A DNA stretch of 64,000 bases from UBA6022 sp038319685 (GTDB lineage Bacteria; Patescibacteriota; Saccharimonadia; Saccharimonadales; Saccharimonadaceae), in contig JBBQDN010000005.1 of assembly GCA_038319685.1 (NCBI GenBank), forward strand, positions 1 through 64,000, written 5' to 3'. This document shows, one piece after another, positions 1 to 9,636 of this stretch (the first letter of the stretch is position 1; each line of letters starts with the position of its first letter). The position numbers and the translations under genes were made by a program. Below the pieces are notes generated by a model that saw only the letters and a list, made by a program, of their open reading frames with translations, had not been told where the DNA came from and ran no database searches.

Positions 1-622
1 TCCATTCTGTGATACGACATGGGTAAATAGCTCGCCGAGTTGCAACCGAGTTGCTCCACTTCATGAATACACTGTTGCCCCAGGACAGATAGGATCATTT
101 GAATTCTGGATCACAGCACCGGATACCGGATCGTATAATGAATCGTATCTTCCTGTTATGGAAAATAAAGCATGGCTAGACACGCCTAGTGCTAACTTTA
201 ACCTTGATACCCAACCTTATACGTGGAATCAGGGAAGTCAGGCGCTATACGAAGATAGTTCAAAATTAAAAGTAATTGACCAAAATAACCTCAAACCAAA
301 TACAAGGTATTACTCAGTATTTGAAATTAAAAACACCGGAAGTATTATTTGGCAAAAGAATAGTAGTACTCCAGCCAGTCTAGGTACTGCAGCTCCGAGA
401 GACCACATGAGTAACCTTTGCGATACAACTTGGTCAGGATGCAATAGACCCGCTTTAATACACGAGTACACTATCTCGCCCGGTCAAACAGGTTCGTATG
501 AATTCTGGATTAAAACACCATCATCAACTGGCACATTCAAGGAAACCTTTAATCCGCTTATTGAGGGTTTGAATTGGATGGGTATGAAAAATATTGAATT
601 AAACTATACAGTCAAAAACTAA
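1..622 (+). CDS. C-terminal part of a surface protein with NBR1-like Ig repeats (5' end outside window)
   Basis: The reading frame is open from base 2, so the gene starts before the window. The visible part carries two related units: an incomplete one in the first 150 bases and a full one over about 190-620. Both contain a CDTTW stretch, a HEYT strand, a PGQ-G-(S/F)-EFWI strand and an acid-poor end. This pattern (KNTGSIIW, PGQT, EFW, tryptophans) resembles the Ig-like domain of NBR1 found in many bacterial surface proteins; the family link is by eye only. It probably lies outside the cell. It converges on the glycosyltransferase gene at 630 with only a small hairpin between them. Function is unknown. 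Confidence 0.6.
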   Translation, partial: PFCDTTWVNSSPSCNRVAPLHEYTVAPGQIGSFEFWITAPDTGSYNESYLPVMENKAWLDTPSANFNLDTQPYTWNQGSQALYEDSSKLKVIDQNNLKPNTRYYSVFEIKNTGSIIWQKNSSTPASLGTAAPRDHMSNLCDTTWSGCNRPALIHEYTISPGQTGSYEFWIKTPSSTGTFKETFNPLIEGLNWMGMKNIELNYTVKN

Positions 623-636
623 CTGATTGTTAGTTT
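616..636. terminator. Small hairpin between convergent genes
   Basis: An 8-bp perfect stem with a 5-base loop lies across the stop codon of the left gene and ends just inside the convergent gene. A-rich and T-rich flanks would suit either direction. The stem is short and AT-rich, so termination strength is uncertain. Confidence 0.4.
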
Positions 637-1904
637 ATATACGAACGAATCTGATCGAAGGTATTATCCCAACTAGTTGGTTTATAGCTTTCCTTAATCC
701 TCTTCTCTTTAGTACGAAGTATATCGGAATCACTACTGTAGTGTATTATTTTATCCAATAATGTAATTGCATCATTAGGTGAGAAGTAGTCTATTAAGCT
801 ACCCGCAATCTCTGGCATCGATGACCGATTACTAGATAGGCAAAACTTACCATAAAACATTGACTCTGCAACAGGCAAACCCCAACCTTCATAAAATGAC
901 GGAAAGATAGTAAATAAACAATTTTGATACAGCCAAGATAATTCATCGTCATCCGGTTGAATAAGGAGTATCTTTTGACTCATTATCGGGTCATTTTGTA
1001 CAAGATAATAGAAATCATCCACTAACCAACCTTTTTTACCGGCAATAACCATTGCTGGAATTTCAACACCTTGAAGTATAGATTCTCTCATCGCATAATA
1101 CATGATTAGGTGATTTTTTCTTGCCTCGACTGTTGAGACGGTTAATGTAAATTCTCCACTTTTAAAACCCTGATTTTTTGGTTTCTTGGATGGTACTTTT
1201 ACAAAATCATCACCTAGCCTAAACACGGTAATTTCAACATGATCAATTTTATTTTGATACATAAAATCTTTTATATCATTCTTCGTCGACTCTGATATGG
1301 CAAAAATTCTATCGCAGTTTGCAAACAACTTTTTCATGTAGTTACTAAATTGATCCGGCATCCCGGGGACAAAATAACTTGGGTAAAGCGCAGGTAGCAT
1401 ATCATAGACAATTTGAATAATCTCAATACTATTTTTTTGACGTTCATTTGATACAAGATCGGCAAAAGAATTATCAGACCAATCACCGCTTAGAATAAGT
1501 AATCTATCACCCTTATTAAAATCAATGGCTTGCTGAGGTGGCGTGTTTTGCTTAAACCCGTTTTTATAAGTTACAGATAATTTTTTATGTATATTATTTG
1601 GTAAAATATTCCTGATTAATGATTTGATGTGTTTCTTTATGAGCCTTGTCTGTACTTCATTGACAGGTTCATTAATAGTACCGAGCTGTTGGTGGGAAAT
1701 TTTATACTCAATGTGTTTAAATTCAAAATCAACTAATCTATTCATGGTTTTATTAAATACACAAAATCTGACATTTTCATATTTCGAGAATCTACTCGCA
1801 AGATTATACTCAACCCTCTGTATGCCTGTCATTCTCCCAGACCAGTTAACGAGCATTGTTACGTCAATCCATAGCACCCCACTTAACGGCTCATTACTTG
1901 ACAT
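630..1904 (-). CDS. GT4-family glycosyltransferase
   Basis: Predicted cytoplasmic sugar transferase (GT-B fold, 424 residues) of the surface polysaccharide locus. Seen: an N-terminal SGRMTGIQRV segment, a VSTVEARKNH segment typical of the start of the C-terminal nucleotide-sugar domain, and the E-x7-E motif in EGWGLPVAE. The start at 1904 is preferred over an in-frame start at 1934 because AAAGGAG lies 9 bases before it and it gives only an 11-base overlap with the upstream gene. It is last in the minus-strand run from 8658. Donor sugar and acceptor cannot be read from the sequence. Confidence 0.85.
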   Translation of the reverse strand: MSSNEPLSGVLWIDVTMLVNWSGRMTGIQRVEYNLASRFSKYENVRFCVFNKTMNRLVDFEFKHIEYKISHQQLGTINEPVNEVQTRLIKKHIKSLIRNILPNNIHKKLSVTYKNGFKQNTPPQQAIDFNKGDRLLILSGDWSDNSFADLVSNERQKNSIEIIQIVYDMLPALYPSYFVPGMPDQFSNYMKKLFANCDRIFAISESTKNDIKDFMYQNKIDHVEITVFRLGDDFVKVPSKKPKNQGFKSGEFTLTVSTVEARKNHLIMYYAMRESILQGVEIPAMVIAGKKGWLVDDFYYLVQNDPIMSQKILLIQPDDDELSWLYQNCLFTIFPSFYEGWGLPVAESMFYGKFCLSSNRSSMPEIAGSLIDYFSPNDAITLLDKIIHYSSDSDILRTKEKRIKESYKPTSWDNTFDQIRSYIN

Positions 1905-4314
1905 TTTTTTTAACTCCTTTGCCTCTGAGTACACTCAATACTTCATTGAGACTCCTTGAATTTTTTATAGTATCGGCTTTAATCGATTGTAGTGTCTGTT
2001 TCTTGTTAGATATGGCGTTATGTATGGAATCTAGATAAGTTATGGGTGAGTGTGTTTTTTTAACATATTCACGAGCTGCTGTGCCAATTTTTTGTCTCAT
2101 ATCTCGCGATAGTACAAGTCTACGAACGGCATTTATTATATCACTCTTGTCAGCAACCTTTAAGACGGCTTGATCGGGTAGCTCTCCAAACCAACCGAGA
2201 TCACCATTTACAATCACCGTACAACCGTATCGCATCGCCTCTAAAACTGTCAGTGATGTTTCACCCCTGTAGTTGGTTCTATAGTTAACAAGTATGTCTA
2301 GGTTTGATATTTGAGTTTGATATTCTAAATCAGAAAGATTCGTCATTAGATGAACGTTTTTATATGCCGCTAACTCATCAATAATAGTCGGTTCAATAAA
2401 ATTAAAACCAAATACATGAATTACTACATCAGCAGCAACCGTCTTATCGAGAGCGAGAGCCTTAATGGTATCTAGACCTTTATTACCCGTAAGTATACCT
2501 GCTAACCCAATATGTACTTTCTTTCGTTCCTGGTTAAGAACATTCCTCTCCGGTAATACAACAGGAAGTTCCGAATGAATAACATCTACGGTGTTCTTGG
2601 TAGCTGTTTTAAGCGCTTTAGCCGCATATTCAGAGTGAGTTAAAATACCGAGTTGACCCGTAGCAACGGATGTAATATATTTCGACGTCGGATTGTCCAA
2701 GCCCGACAAATTATCTAGGATATTTTCAGCATTAAATCGATCTGAAGACATATACCCTAATCGAACCATTTCACCAAATGCTTCTTCAAGTACCGTATCA
2801 TGGAAGATTGCTAATCCAGGTAGGTGTAGTGCATTTATTATTATATTGAAATGATACTCACTATTTCCGATATGATATAGTACGATATCGTAGTTTCGAT
2901 AAACACCTGCGTTAAACATCTCTACTGGATAGCAATTCGCTACTGCCTGTAGATAATTTGGACGGACGCTGATGTGTTCGCTCTCTTTTGTTTTACCGCT
3001 CTCGAGGTAGTAGTCTACATCGAATTGCTGACTTATTGCAGCATGCAACTCCTGAACAACCTTTCCGATTGCCGAATAGCCGTCAGGGGTAGGACTAAGT
3101 ATTGCAATCTTTAATTTCTCGTCTTTTATCTCTACTTTTTTATTCTGCTTGATGACTTTTCTTAACTCATTCAACACTAATTTTGCAGATCTATCCCATT
3201 GATATTTTTCTTCAATGGCAGAGTATATCTTTTGTTTCGATACCCAATCCTTACCTTGAACTGCATCGTAAAGAGCGAGTGTTACATCCTGTACATCTAA
3301 AGGATCGAAATAATAAAATGCATCCTCTGAAATCTCACGAAATACAGGAATGTTCGAACATGCGATTTTATTACCCGCCTTCACTGCTTCAAGTATTGGC
3401 AGCCCTAGCCCTTCGTATTCGGAGGTGAAAAGAACAGCTTTTGCATTGACATATAGCCACGCCAACTCTTCTTCTGCAATATTACCAGTAAATATAATAT
3501 TCGTAACTGAATTCATTAACTGATCTCTTTGCTCTTTATTGAAAGTTGATGTTATAACTAAAGTATAATTTTCTTGTGATAAATTTCGTAACTGTTCAAA
3601 AGCTTTTACTGCAATGTGGTTATTTTTTCGAATATCACTACTACTTGGCAGGAGTATGTATTCTCCTTCAATAGAAATACTCGGCTTTTTTAGATTGGTA
3701 AACATTTCAGTATTACATGCGCCGTCAATATTAATAACCTTCTTAGTGCCACTACTAGCTACACCGAGATAGATTAATAAATCATCCGCAATTGTCTGAG
3801 ATATTGTAAAAATAATATCAGCATCGAATAACGTCCTGTAACGATCAAGGTAAGCATCGTATGCAATAGCATTTTTATATCGCTCGTAATACAGAAGTGG
3901 TATCGCATCATAATACACTAGACTCTTTGTGACGCCTTCTGGAAACACACTAACGGTTGGTTCCTGGAATAAACAAGGTATTATGTATATTAAACTACCT
4001 GTTACGTTATTATCATTATCCTTTTCAATAAATTCATCAAGCAACTTCTTATTGTGTATTGTTGCTTTATTTATTTTACTTTTATCTGTCGATAGCAAAT
4101 TAAGATTAGTTATTCTAGCATCTGGACATATTCTACTTAACGCACCGATCGCAGCTTCATTATGCGACAAGTTTGTCGAAAAGATTAATGTGCATTCGAA
4201 AAAAGTGTTATTTGCATATATAGAGCCAAGTAGTGATAAAGTATATCTTCCCATACCCCTATCCCATGCTTCAGTTTGAAAGAATTGACAATCAATATAT
4301 AATTTATTTTTCAA
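1894..4314 (-). CDS. Two-domain GT4 glycosyltransferase
   Basis: An 806-residue protein made of two GT-B glycosyltransferase units. The first (about residues 1-390) has GRYTLSLL near its N-terminus and the E-x7-E motif EGLGLPILE. The second (about 400-785) begins KLKIAILSPTPDGYSAIG and has a weaker counterpart in GETSLTVLEAMRYG. Dual transferases like this often add two sugars in turn or polymerise a repeat. It overlaps its upstream (FkbM) and downstream (GT4) neighbours by 11 bases each, which suggests coupled translation. The C-terminal tail is lysine-rich. Confidence 0.85.
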   Translation of the reverse strand: MKNKLYIDCQFFQTEAWDRGMGRYTLSLLGSIYANNTFFECTLIFSTNLSHNEAAIGALSRICPDARITNLNLLSTDKSKINKATIHNKKLLDEFIEKDNDNNVTGSLIYIIPCLFQEPTVSVFPEGVTKSLVYYDAIPLLYYERYKNAIAYDAYLDRYRTLFDADIIFTISQTIADDLLIYLGVASSGTKKVINIDGACNTEMFTNLKKPSISIEGEYILLPSSSDIRKNNHIAVKAFEQLRNLSQENYTLVITSTFNKEQRDQLMNSVTNIIFTGNIAEEELAWLYVNAKAVLFTSEYEGLGLPILEAVKAGNKIACSNIPVFREISEDAFYYFDPLDVQDVTLALYDAVQGKDWVSKQKIYSAIEEKYQWDRSAKLVLNELRKVIKQNKKVEIKDEKLKIAILSPTPDGYSAIGKVVQELHAAISQQFDVDYYLESGKTKESEHISVRPNYLQAVANCYPVEMFNAGVYRNYDIVLYHIGNSEYHFNIIINALHLPGLAIFHDTVLEEAFGEMVRLGYMSSDRFNAENILDNLSGLDNPTSKYITSVATGQLGILTHSEYAAKALKTATKNTVDVIHSELPVVLPERNVLNQERKKVHIGLAGILTGNKGLDTIKALALDKTVAADVVIHVFGFNFIEPTIIDELAAYKNVHLMTNLSDLEYQTQISNLDILVNYRTNYRGETSLTVLEAMRYGCTVIVNGDLGWFGELPDQAVLKVADKSDIINAVRRLVLSRDMRQKIGTAAREYVKKTHSPITYLDSIHNAISNKKQTLQSIKADTIKNSRSLNEVLSVLRGKGVKKNVK

Positions 4315-5467
4315 GACTTTGATCCTTTATTTTTTTATAAGAAACCAGCTTCCGAATACCCACCATACAACCTCTGATTGATCCATATAAAAAACTCACA
4401 GTATTGTACGTAATATTGCGACTGCGATGTTTTGTTGATTTTATCGAATAGTAAGTCATTAGATCATTATAGTGAATAGACTCTAGTAATTTCTTTCTGT
4501 TTGTAAGGTCGAAATTCGTATTACCTGTAATGTTCCGACTAGATTCGGTTGTTTTTATTTCAGCAGAGCGTAACCGCTCAATATGAGCAATGAAAAATCG
4601 ATCTAAAGCCCTAAAGAATAATTTAATCGTAGATTTTAATCTTTGCTGTTGAATTATCTCCAACTCAAGAGTTTCCTTGTCTTTTTGAAGTTGTTTGGCG
4701 TGTATTTTTTCAAGTTCAAATCGTAATGCTTTATTATCCACCTCATCTTGCAGTGTATTTATTTTACCTAGAACATGGTATGGCAATATTTGCGGTCCAA
4801 GTAGCATAGTGTCAACGTATGAAAATTTCGTACTCTTATCTTTATATTCCGATGCAAGATAGTAATCATTTAAACCATCGTTATAGACTTTGAAATATTT
4901 ATTTTTTTCTAGTAGTTTTTGCCAATCTCTCTCGCCAGTCACATGATTAGATTCAATACAAAGCATTTCTGGCCTAAATTTCTGCCAATTATTGCCTTTT
5001 ATAACTTCGTACTCCAAACCCTCAACGTCTATCTTCATAAAGTGTATGTGCTTGGTTTTATATTCTGTAAATATATCCTCAAGAGTAGTAATAGGAACAG
5101 TAATATCCTTGTAGCTGCTTGTTTTTTCTGTCTGTGAGTTATTTAAATATTCGTCTTTAATAGTGCTTGAAAATGTCGAAAGTCCGGTATTGCTATATTG
5201 TCGTAAATTCAAAGTACCTTTACTATCGGAAACGCCTATATTTAAAACCGTGTCTCGTGGACGATCTTCAACTAACTGTTTATATAGGCTCTCTATAGGT
5301 TCAATATTAATTCCAGACCAGCCATTATTATAAAAATGCTTTGTTACAGAATCTTCAATTGGGTGATTAGCACCAACATCAACATAAAAACCATTCTTTA
5401 TATCCGAGAAGAATGCATCAAGAATTACATCTTCTTTATTTTGAGCATATGTAATAAAAAAACTCAT
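4304..5467 (-). CDS. FkbM-family methyltransferase with coiled-coil tail
   Basis: Residues 1-200 match the FkbM SAM-dependent methyltransferase pattern: AQNKEDVILDAFF, YVDVGANHP (SAM-binding loop), a WSGINIEPI segment, and MKIDVEGLEYEVIKG near residue 150. It probably O-methylates a sugar of the surface polymer. Residues about 235-275 are rich in E, K, Q and L and look like a coiled coil; the remaining C-terminal part is basic and unassigned. It overlaps the gene downstream by 11 bases and the upstream glycosyltransferase by 4, inside the same operon. In some systems a coiled-coil methyltransferase caps chains and sets length; that role here is inference. Confidence 0.8.
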   Translation of the reverse strand: MSFFITYAQNKEDVILDAFFSDIKNGFYVDVGANHPIEDSVTKHFYNNGWSGINIEPIESLYKQLVEDRPRDTVLNIGVSDSKGTLNLRQYSNTGLSTFSSTIKDEYLNNSQTEKTSSYKDITVPITTLEDIFTEYKTKHIHFMKIDVEGLEYEVIKGNNWQKFRPEMLCIESNHVTGERDWQKLLEKNKYFKVYNDGLNDYYLASEYKDKSTKFSYVDTMLLGPQILPYHVLGKINTLQDEVDNKALRFELEKIHAKQLQKDKETLELEIIQQQRLKSTIKLFFRALDRFFIAHIERLRSAEIKTTESSRNITGNTNFDLTNRKKLLESIHYNDLMTYYSIKSTKHRSRNITYNTVSFLYGSIRGCMVGIRKLVSYKKIKDQSLEK

Positions 5468-6645
5468 TTTTTTCCCCTATCTACTAATGATCTTAACTCT
5501 TTAATTAAAGAATTTGTTGAATTTTCCCACGTAAAAGTACGTGCATTCTCCCTACCTAGTGTAGTTAATTGACTCTGTAGCTTACTGTTGCTGAGTACAT
5601 GTTCAATTTTAGTGGCTATATCTTTTATATCATATGGATCAATATATATCGCTGCCTCGCTACATATTTCACGTAAGACCTTAATGTCACTTACAATCAC
5701 AGGAGTTCCACACGACATAGCTTCGATAGGAGGTATTCCGAATCCCTCATGAATCGCCGGGTGAACAAGTACTGATGCATTTGCTAATAAAATAGGTATG
5801 TCTTTGTCTGGAACATACGAATCGGGTTTAATAATATCCCAACCTTCCGATCTCAGTTCATTGATCTTTGTATATATTGACGTATTATTCCAACTCATCC
5901 CGCCAACTAAGACGATTTTGTATTTATTTTTATAAGCTAATGGTAGATTTTGTAGTGCAGCGAGTAGGCGTTCTACATTCTTACGTGGTTCTAAATTACT
6001 TAAAAACATTATATATGGCTTATCTATACCGTACCTCTCGAGAATCACACCCGATCGTTTAGTGTCTGTGGTGGTAAATAATTGAGTATCAACACCGCAA
6101 TAGATAGTCTTAATTTTTTCTTTATATTCATCGAAATGTTCTCTAATTTCATCATTCGAGGCATTAGAATCAGTAACAATAGTTGTACTGTTCTTCATCC
6201 AATAGTGTATATTATTTTTTAACATCTTTAGATTTTTTTCCTCAGTGAATTCAGGGTAAAGTAAAAAAGATATGTCATGAATATATGTAATAGATTTTGA
6301 TTTATATAGTGGCCATGCACGAAAATTAGGGAATATATATAAACCCTTACCGATAAAAAGATCGATTGGTGGAATAAATCTTAATTTCGGAATTACATTC
6401 CATATACGTGCGGGTAGTGGTATTTTTACTATTTCAATATCATCTATACTCCAATGTGAAAGAAAATGTGTTTTATTAATCGGTACGATAAGTTTTAGTT
6501 TGTAGTTTAATTTAAAATCCTGATTATCACGCAAGCCTTTAATCATACTAAGTGTTAGGTGGCCAATTCCACTTAAACGATTATTCAATAGAGCGCTGGA
6601 TTCGATATAGATAGTTGTCTTATCTTTTGCAATTAACCGTGACAT
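5464..6645 (-). CDS. GT4-family glycosyltransferase
   Basis: A 393-residue GT-B glycosyltransferase. Seen: LSGIGHLTLSMIKGL near the N-terminus, FLSNLEPRKNVERL at the start of the sugar-nucleotide domain, and EGFGIPPIEAMSCGTPV with the E-x7-E motif. The start at 6645 lies 4 bases after the exporter ATPase stop; an in-frame start at 6750 would overlap that gene by 101 bases and adds a poorly conserved basic stretch, so it is rejected. It belongs to the same operon and should act on the cytoplasmic face before export by the ABC pair. Confidence 0.82.
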   Translation of the reverse strand: MSRLIAKDKTTIYIESSALLNNRLSGIGHLTLSMIKGLRDNQDFKLNYKLKLIVPINKTHFLSHWSIDDIEIVKIPLPARIWNVIPKLRFIPPIDLFIGKGLYIFPNFRAWPLYKSKSITYIHDISFLLYPEFTEEKNLKMLKNNIHYWMKNSTTIVTDSNASNDEIREHFDEYKEKIKTIYCGVDTQLFTTTDTKRSGVILERYGIDKPYIMFLSNLEPRKNVERLLAALQNLPLAYKNKYKIVLVGGMSWNNTSIYTKINELRSEGWDIIKPDSYVPDKDIPILLANASVLVHPAIHEGFGIPPIEAMSCGTPVIVSDIKVLREICSEAAIYIDPYDIKDIATKIEHVLSNSKLQSQLTTLGRENARTFTWENSTNSLIKELRSLVDRGKK

Positions 6646-6649
6646 ACTT

Positions 6650-7837
6650 CTATTTAATATTAACTTTAAATGGTGGGTTAATAATATAAGGCGTAACCTT
6701 ATCCTTGTGAACAACAAATGATGCAGCCTCTTCCCACCAATCATAGACATTCGTCGTGTTATGTTCCACTAATGATGGATCGATGTAGTAGAGTCCTCTA
6801 CCGAATACATGAGGAACCGTCCATGTAATCGTTCTAACCTCACCTTCCTTCATATTATTTATTTTCTCACCTTCAATATGAGTATTCGTACCTAGAATGG
6901 GTTGTGCAGATTGATTTTTAATCATAAATCCAGCTACAAGATCATTAATGTCGGTGTTCGCTTTAAATCGAATTTTAATGTTGATGTCACTGGCATCATT
7001 TTCAATCTTTAAAGGATCTACTTTGACATCTAGAATACTAACTTTTTCATTGCCCCATCGTTTTTGTTGTGTCTTTTGAGTTCTGGCTTCTTCATCGAAA
7101 AATAACTTTGCGTACGCAGATGCTACTTTTTCTGCATTTCCTTCTAAGATTATTTTATTATTATCAATTAAAATAGCACGGTCACAATACTCTCTAATCG
7201 CATTCATGTCGTGCGTTACGAATATTACTGTTTTTTTATTTCTTTTAAGTTGTTTGAAGAAATCAAAACATTTTGCTTGGAAATCAGCATCACCTACTGC
7301 TAATACCTCGTCAACAACGAGTATATCTGTGTTTGCTCGAGTTGCAACCGAAAAGGCTAATCTAACCTGCATACCAGATGAATAGTTTTTCAGCTTTTGA
7401 TCCATAAACCGTTCCAACTCTGCAAATTCAACTATATCCTTATACATAGAGTCTATTTCTTTTTCAGTGAAACCGAGTAACGCACCGTTAAGGTATACGT
7501 TCTCCCTACCTGTAAGTTCCGGGTTAAAACCAACACCCAGTTCAATGAATGGAACTAGTTTACCTTCCGTTTCTACTGTGCCTTTATTGGGTTGGTATAT
7601 TCCGGCGATAATCTTAAGTAGAGTACTTTTACCGCTACCGTTACGACCTACGATTCCAAAAAACTCTCCTTTTTGTACATTGAATGATATATCTCGAAGT
7701 GCGTGTTGGGTCTCGAACTTTTTACGATTCTTACTAAATGGATTAACGAACAGACTTTTTATACTATCCGCTCTCTCGTGAGGTAGTTTGAAATTCTTAG
7801 AAACATTCTTTACTGTAATCGCATTTTTTTCAGTCAT
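6650..7837 (-). CDS. ABC transporter ATPase for polysaccharide export (Wzt/TagH type)
   Basis: Energises export of a finished glycan through its partner permease. Seen: Walker A GRNGSGKST (about residue 64), signature YSSGMQ, Walker B ILVVDEVLAVGD and the switch histidine in VTHD. Beyond about residue 245 there is a further 150-residue domain rich in beta strands, placed like the carbohydrate-binding Wzt C-terminal domain; in that family it reads the modified chain end. A GGAGGA ribosome site precedes the start, and the start overlaps the permease stop by one base (TAATG), indicating coupled expression. Confidence 0.88.
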   Translation of the reverse strand: MTEKNAITVKNVSKNFKLPHERADSIKSLFVNPFSKNRKKFETQHALRDISFNVQKGEFFGIVGRNGSGKSTLLKIIAGIYQPNKGTVETEGKLVPFIELGVGFNPELTGRENVYLNGALLGFTEKEIDSMYKDIVEFAELERFMDQKLKNYSSGMQVRLAFSVATRANTDILVVDEVLAVGDADFQAKCFDFFKQLKRNKKTVIFVTHDMNAIREYCDRAILIDNNKIILEGNAEKVASAYAKLFFDEEARTQKTQQKRWGNEKVSILDVKVDPLKIENDASDINIKIRFKANTDINDLVAGFMIKNQSAQPILGTNTHIEGEKINNMKEGEVRTITWTVPHVFGRGLYYIDPSLVEHNTTNVYDWWEEAASFVVHKDKVTPYIINPPFKVNIK

Positions 7838-8658
7838 TATATTTCCTCCGCGAAACCAGGTGATGCTTTTTTAAAATACCATACACCAATAATTGCAAAT
7901 ATCGCAACGATTGAGATAGGAATAATATAAACATAAGGTGTATTATAGATATCCGAAATAGTAATAGTATCAGTAGATATAACAAAATAACGTGCATCTT
8001 GTATAATCTGTGCAACCGGGTTTAGCATCATAATTTTTGCAGCGGTGAGTGAGACAGTTACTACTGCCGCAAGAGGATAAAGGATGGGTGTTGCATAAAA
8101 ACCCGCTTGTAATACAAGTTCCCATATGTAGTTTACATCTCTAAAACGAACGTATAATGCACTTAGAATAAACGCAATTGCTAATGCAAAAATAAACAAT
8201 TCAATAATTAAAGGTATCATCCAGAGAATATTTAATGTAAAAGGAACTCCATTAATAACCATAAAAAGTGAAATTACAACGAGGTTGATTGCAAGATTTA
8301 TTAAAGCAGAAAACGAACCAGCTACTACAACTACGTAACGAGGAAAAGCAAGTTTACGAAAAAGATCACCTTTTCCTACAATCGCCGAGAGTCCATTACT
8401 TGTTACTTCTACGAAATAATTCCACAGAACAATACCTAATAGTAGATATACTGCGTAGTGTGGTATGCTCGATCCTATCCGAAGAAAGTGAATAAACACT
8501 ACATACAATACTGCAAACAGAGCAAGTGGCCTAAGCAAGGTCCACACATAGCCCAGTGCCGATCCCTTATAACGCAGTTTAAAGTCAGTTATAACTAACT
8601 GTTTTAATAATATATACGAGTATTTATATCGTTGTACAATTTTATTTAGAGTATTCAC
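7837..8658 (-). CDS. ABC-2 permease for polysaccharide export (Wzm/TagG type)
   Basis: A 273-residue membrane protein with about six hydrophobic segments and the family-typical N-terminal stretch TDFKLRYKGSALGYVWTLLRPL. It forms the channel of the exporter with the ATPase at 6650-7837. I place the start at GTG 8658. The open frame reaches ATG 8766, but that would overlap the divergent gene at 8713, and a good promoter (-10 at 8669-8674) would then lie inside the coding region. From 8658 the length fits the family. It heads the polysaccharide operon. Confidence 0.8.
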   Translation of the reverse strand: MNTLNKIVQRYKYSYILLKQLVITDFKLRYKGSALGYVWTLLRPLALFAVLYVVFIHFLRIGSSIPHYAVYLLLGIVLWNYFVEVTSNGLSAIVGKGDLFRKLAFPRYVVVVAGSFSALINLAINLVVISLFMVINGVPFTLNILWMIPLIIELFIFALAIAFILSALYVRFRDVNYIWELVLQAGFYATPILYPLAAVVTVSLTAAKIMMLNPVAQIIQDARYFVISTDTITISDIYNTPYVYIIPISIVAIFAIIGVWYFKKASPGFAEEI

Positions 8659-8668
8659 AGTAGTGTCT

Positions 8669-8697
8669 ATTATAGAGGTAATAGGTGTGTAAATCAA
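8669..8697 (-). promoter_or_regulatory. Promoter of the polysaccharide export operon
   Basis: On the minus strand, TTGATT (8692-8697), a 17-base spacer and a perfect TATAAT (8669-8674). Transcription should start near 8662, about 4 bases before the GTG at 8658, giving a nearly leaderless message. Confidence 0.65.
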
Positions 8698-8706
8698 TGT
8701 TATACT
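8698..8706 (+). promoter_or_regulatory. Extended -10 promoter of the divergent reductase gene
   Basis: TGT followed by TATACT (8701-8706) is an extended -10 box. The hexamer spans -12 to -7 relative to the ATG at 8713, so transcription probably begins at the start codon. No good -35 is visible. Confidence 0.55.
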
Positions 8707-8712
8707 TATGTT

Positions 8713-9636
8713 ATGAGTAGAGATCGAATAGTCATTTCTGGAGTTAACGGTTTCGTTGGCCATCATCTCGCAATAGCATTACATAAAGCAGGTATGTTAG
8801 TTGTTGGTATCGGTCAGGATAGTGGGGTAGATACTATTATTGAGGAGTTCGTGGATGAATATTATCAAGCTGACCTGACTACCACATGGCCCGTTACAGG
8901 CCACGTAAAGGCTATTATTCATCTTGCAGGTATAGCTGCTGTTGGTCCGTCATTTGATAGTCCGCAAAAATATATTAATGTGAACAGTTCGATGGTAACT
9001 AACTTGTGTGAATATTACTTAAATCAGGAAATAGAACCACGTATTATCCTAGTGAGTAGTGGTGCTATTTACGAGCCTAATCAATCCATGCCCATTAACG
9101 AAGATTCAACCATTGGATTCAATTCACCTTATGCACTAAGTAAGGTATTGAATGAAAATCAGGCTACATACTATCGTAACCGCGGGCTCGACTGTATTGT
9201 CGTTCGACCATTTAATCATGTTGGGCCAGGCCAAGCGGAAGGATTTATTTTACCAGATTTTTATAAACGCCTATCTCGTCTTGATAAGGATCAGACTGTG
9301 ATTGGGGTTGGTAATATCGATACAAGACGTGACTATACAGACGTACGTGATATCGTACAGGCGTATATGAAATTAGCCCTCGCACCTGTACTTAAGGATA
9401 CTGTTTATAATATCTGTTCAGGGAAAAGTTTATCAGGTAGCCAAATTCTTGATAAACTAAAGGTTATCCTGAACCGTGAAGATGTAACGTTCCAGACAGA
9501 CCCATCTCTAGTACGCCCTACTGATATACAGGAAATTACAGGTGATTCGTCGCGATTGAGTAATGAGTTAGACTGGCAACCTAAATACGAAATTGACCAA
9601 ACAATCAAAGATTTCGTAGATTCAAAATCTAACTAA
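8713..9636 (+). CDS. rmd: NAD(P)-dependent sugar epimerase/reductase, probable GDP-6-deoxy-D-mannose reductase
   Basis: Extended short-chain dehydrogenase of 307 residues. Seen: a Rossmann GVNGFVGHHL (GxxGxxG) at the N-terminus, an SSGAIYEP strand, the catalytic YALSK (Y-x3-K), and VRPFNHVGPGQ as in Gmd/Rmd-type enzymes. With GDP-mannose 4,6-dehydratase nearby at 10194, the likely reaction is reduction of GDP-4-keto-6-deoxymannose to GDP-D-rhamnose, a precursor for the exported polymer. The exact product is inference; a related sugar-nucleotide epimerase is possible. The gene is divergent from the export operon and converges on the NUDIX gene with an 8-base overlap. Confidence 0.72.
   Translation: MSRDRIVISGVNGFVGHHLAIALHKAGMLVVGIGQDSGVDTIIEEFVDEYYQADLTTTWPVTGHVKAIIHLAGIAAVGPSFDSPQKYINVNSSMVTNLCEYYLNQEIEPRIILVSSGAIYEPNQSMPINEDSTIGFNSPYALSKVLNENQATYYRNRGLDCIVVRPFNHVGPGQAEGFILPDFYKRLSRLDKDQTVIGVGNIDTRRDYTDVRDIVQAYMKLALAPVLKDTVYNICSGKSLSGSQILDKLKVILNREDVTFQTDPSLVRPTDIQEITGDSSRLSNELDWQPKYEIDQTIKDFVDSKSN

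Noticed and set aside
8659..8766. N-terminal extension of the permease gene to ATG 8766
   Set aside because: It overlaps the divergent reductase gene and both promoters; the family-like part begins after 8658.
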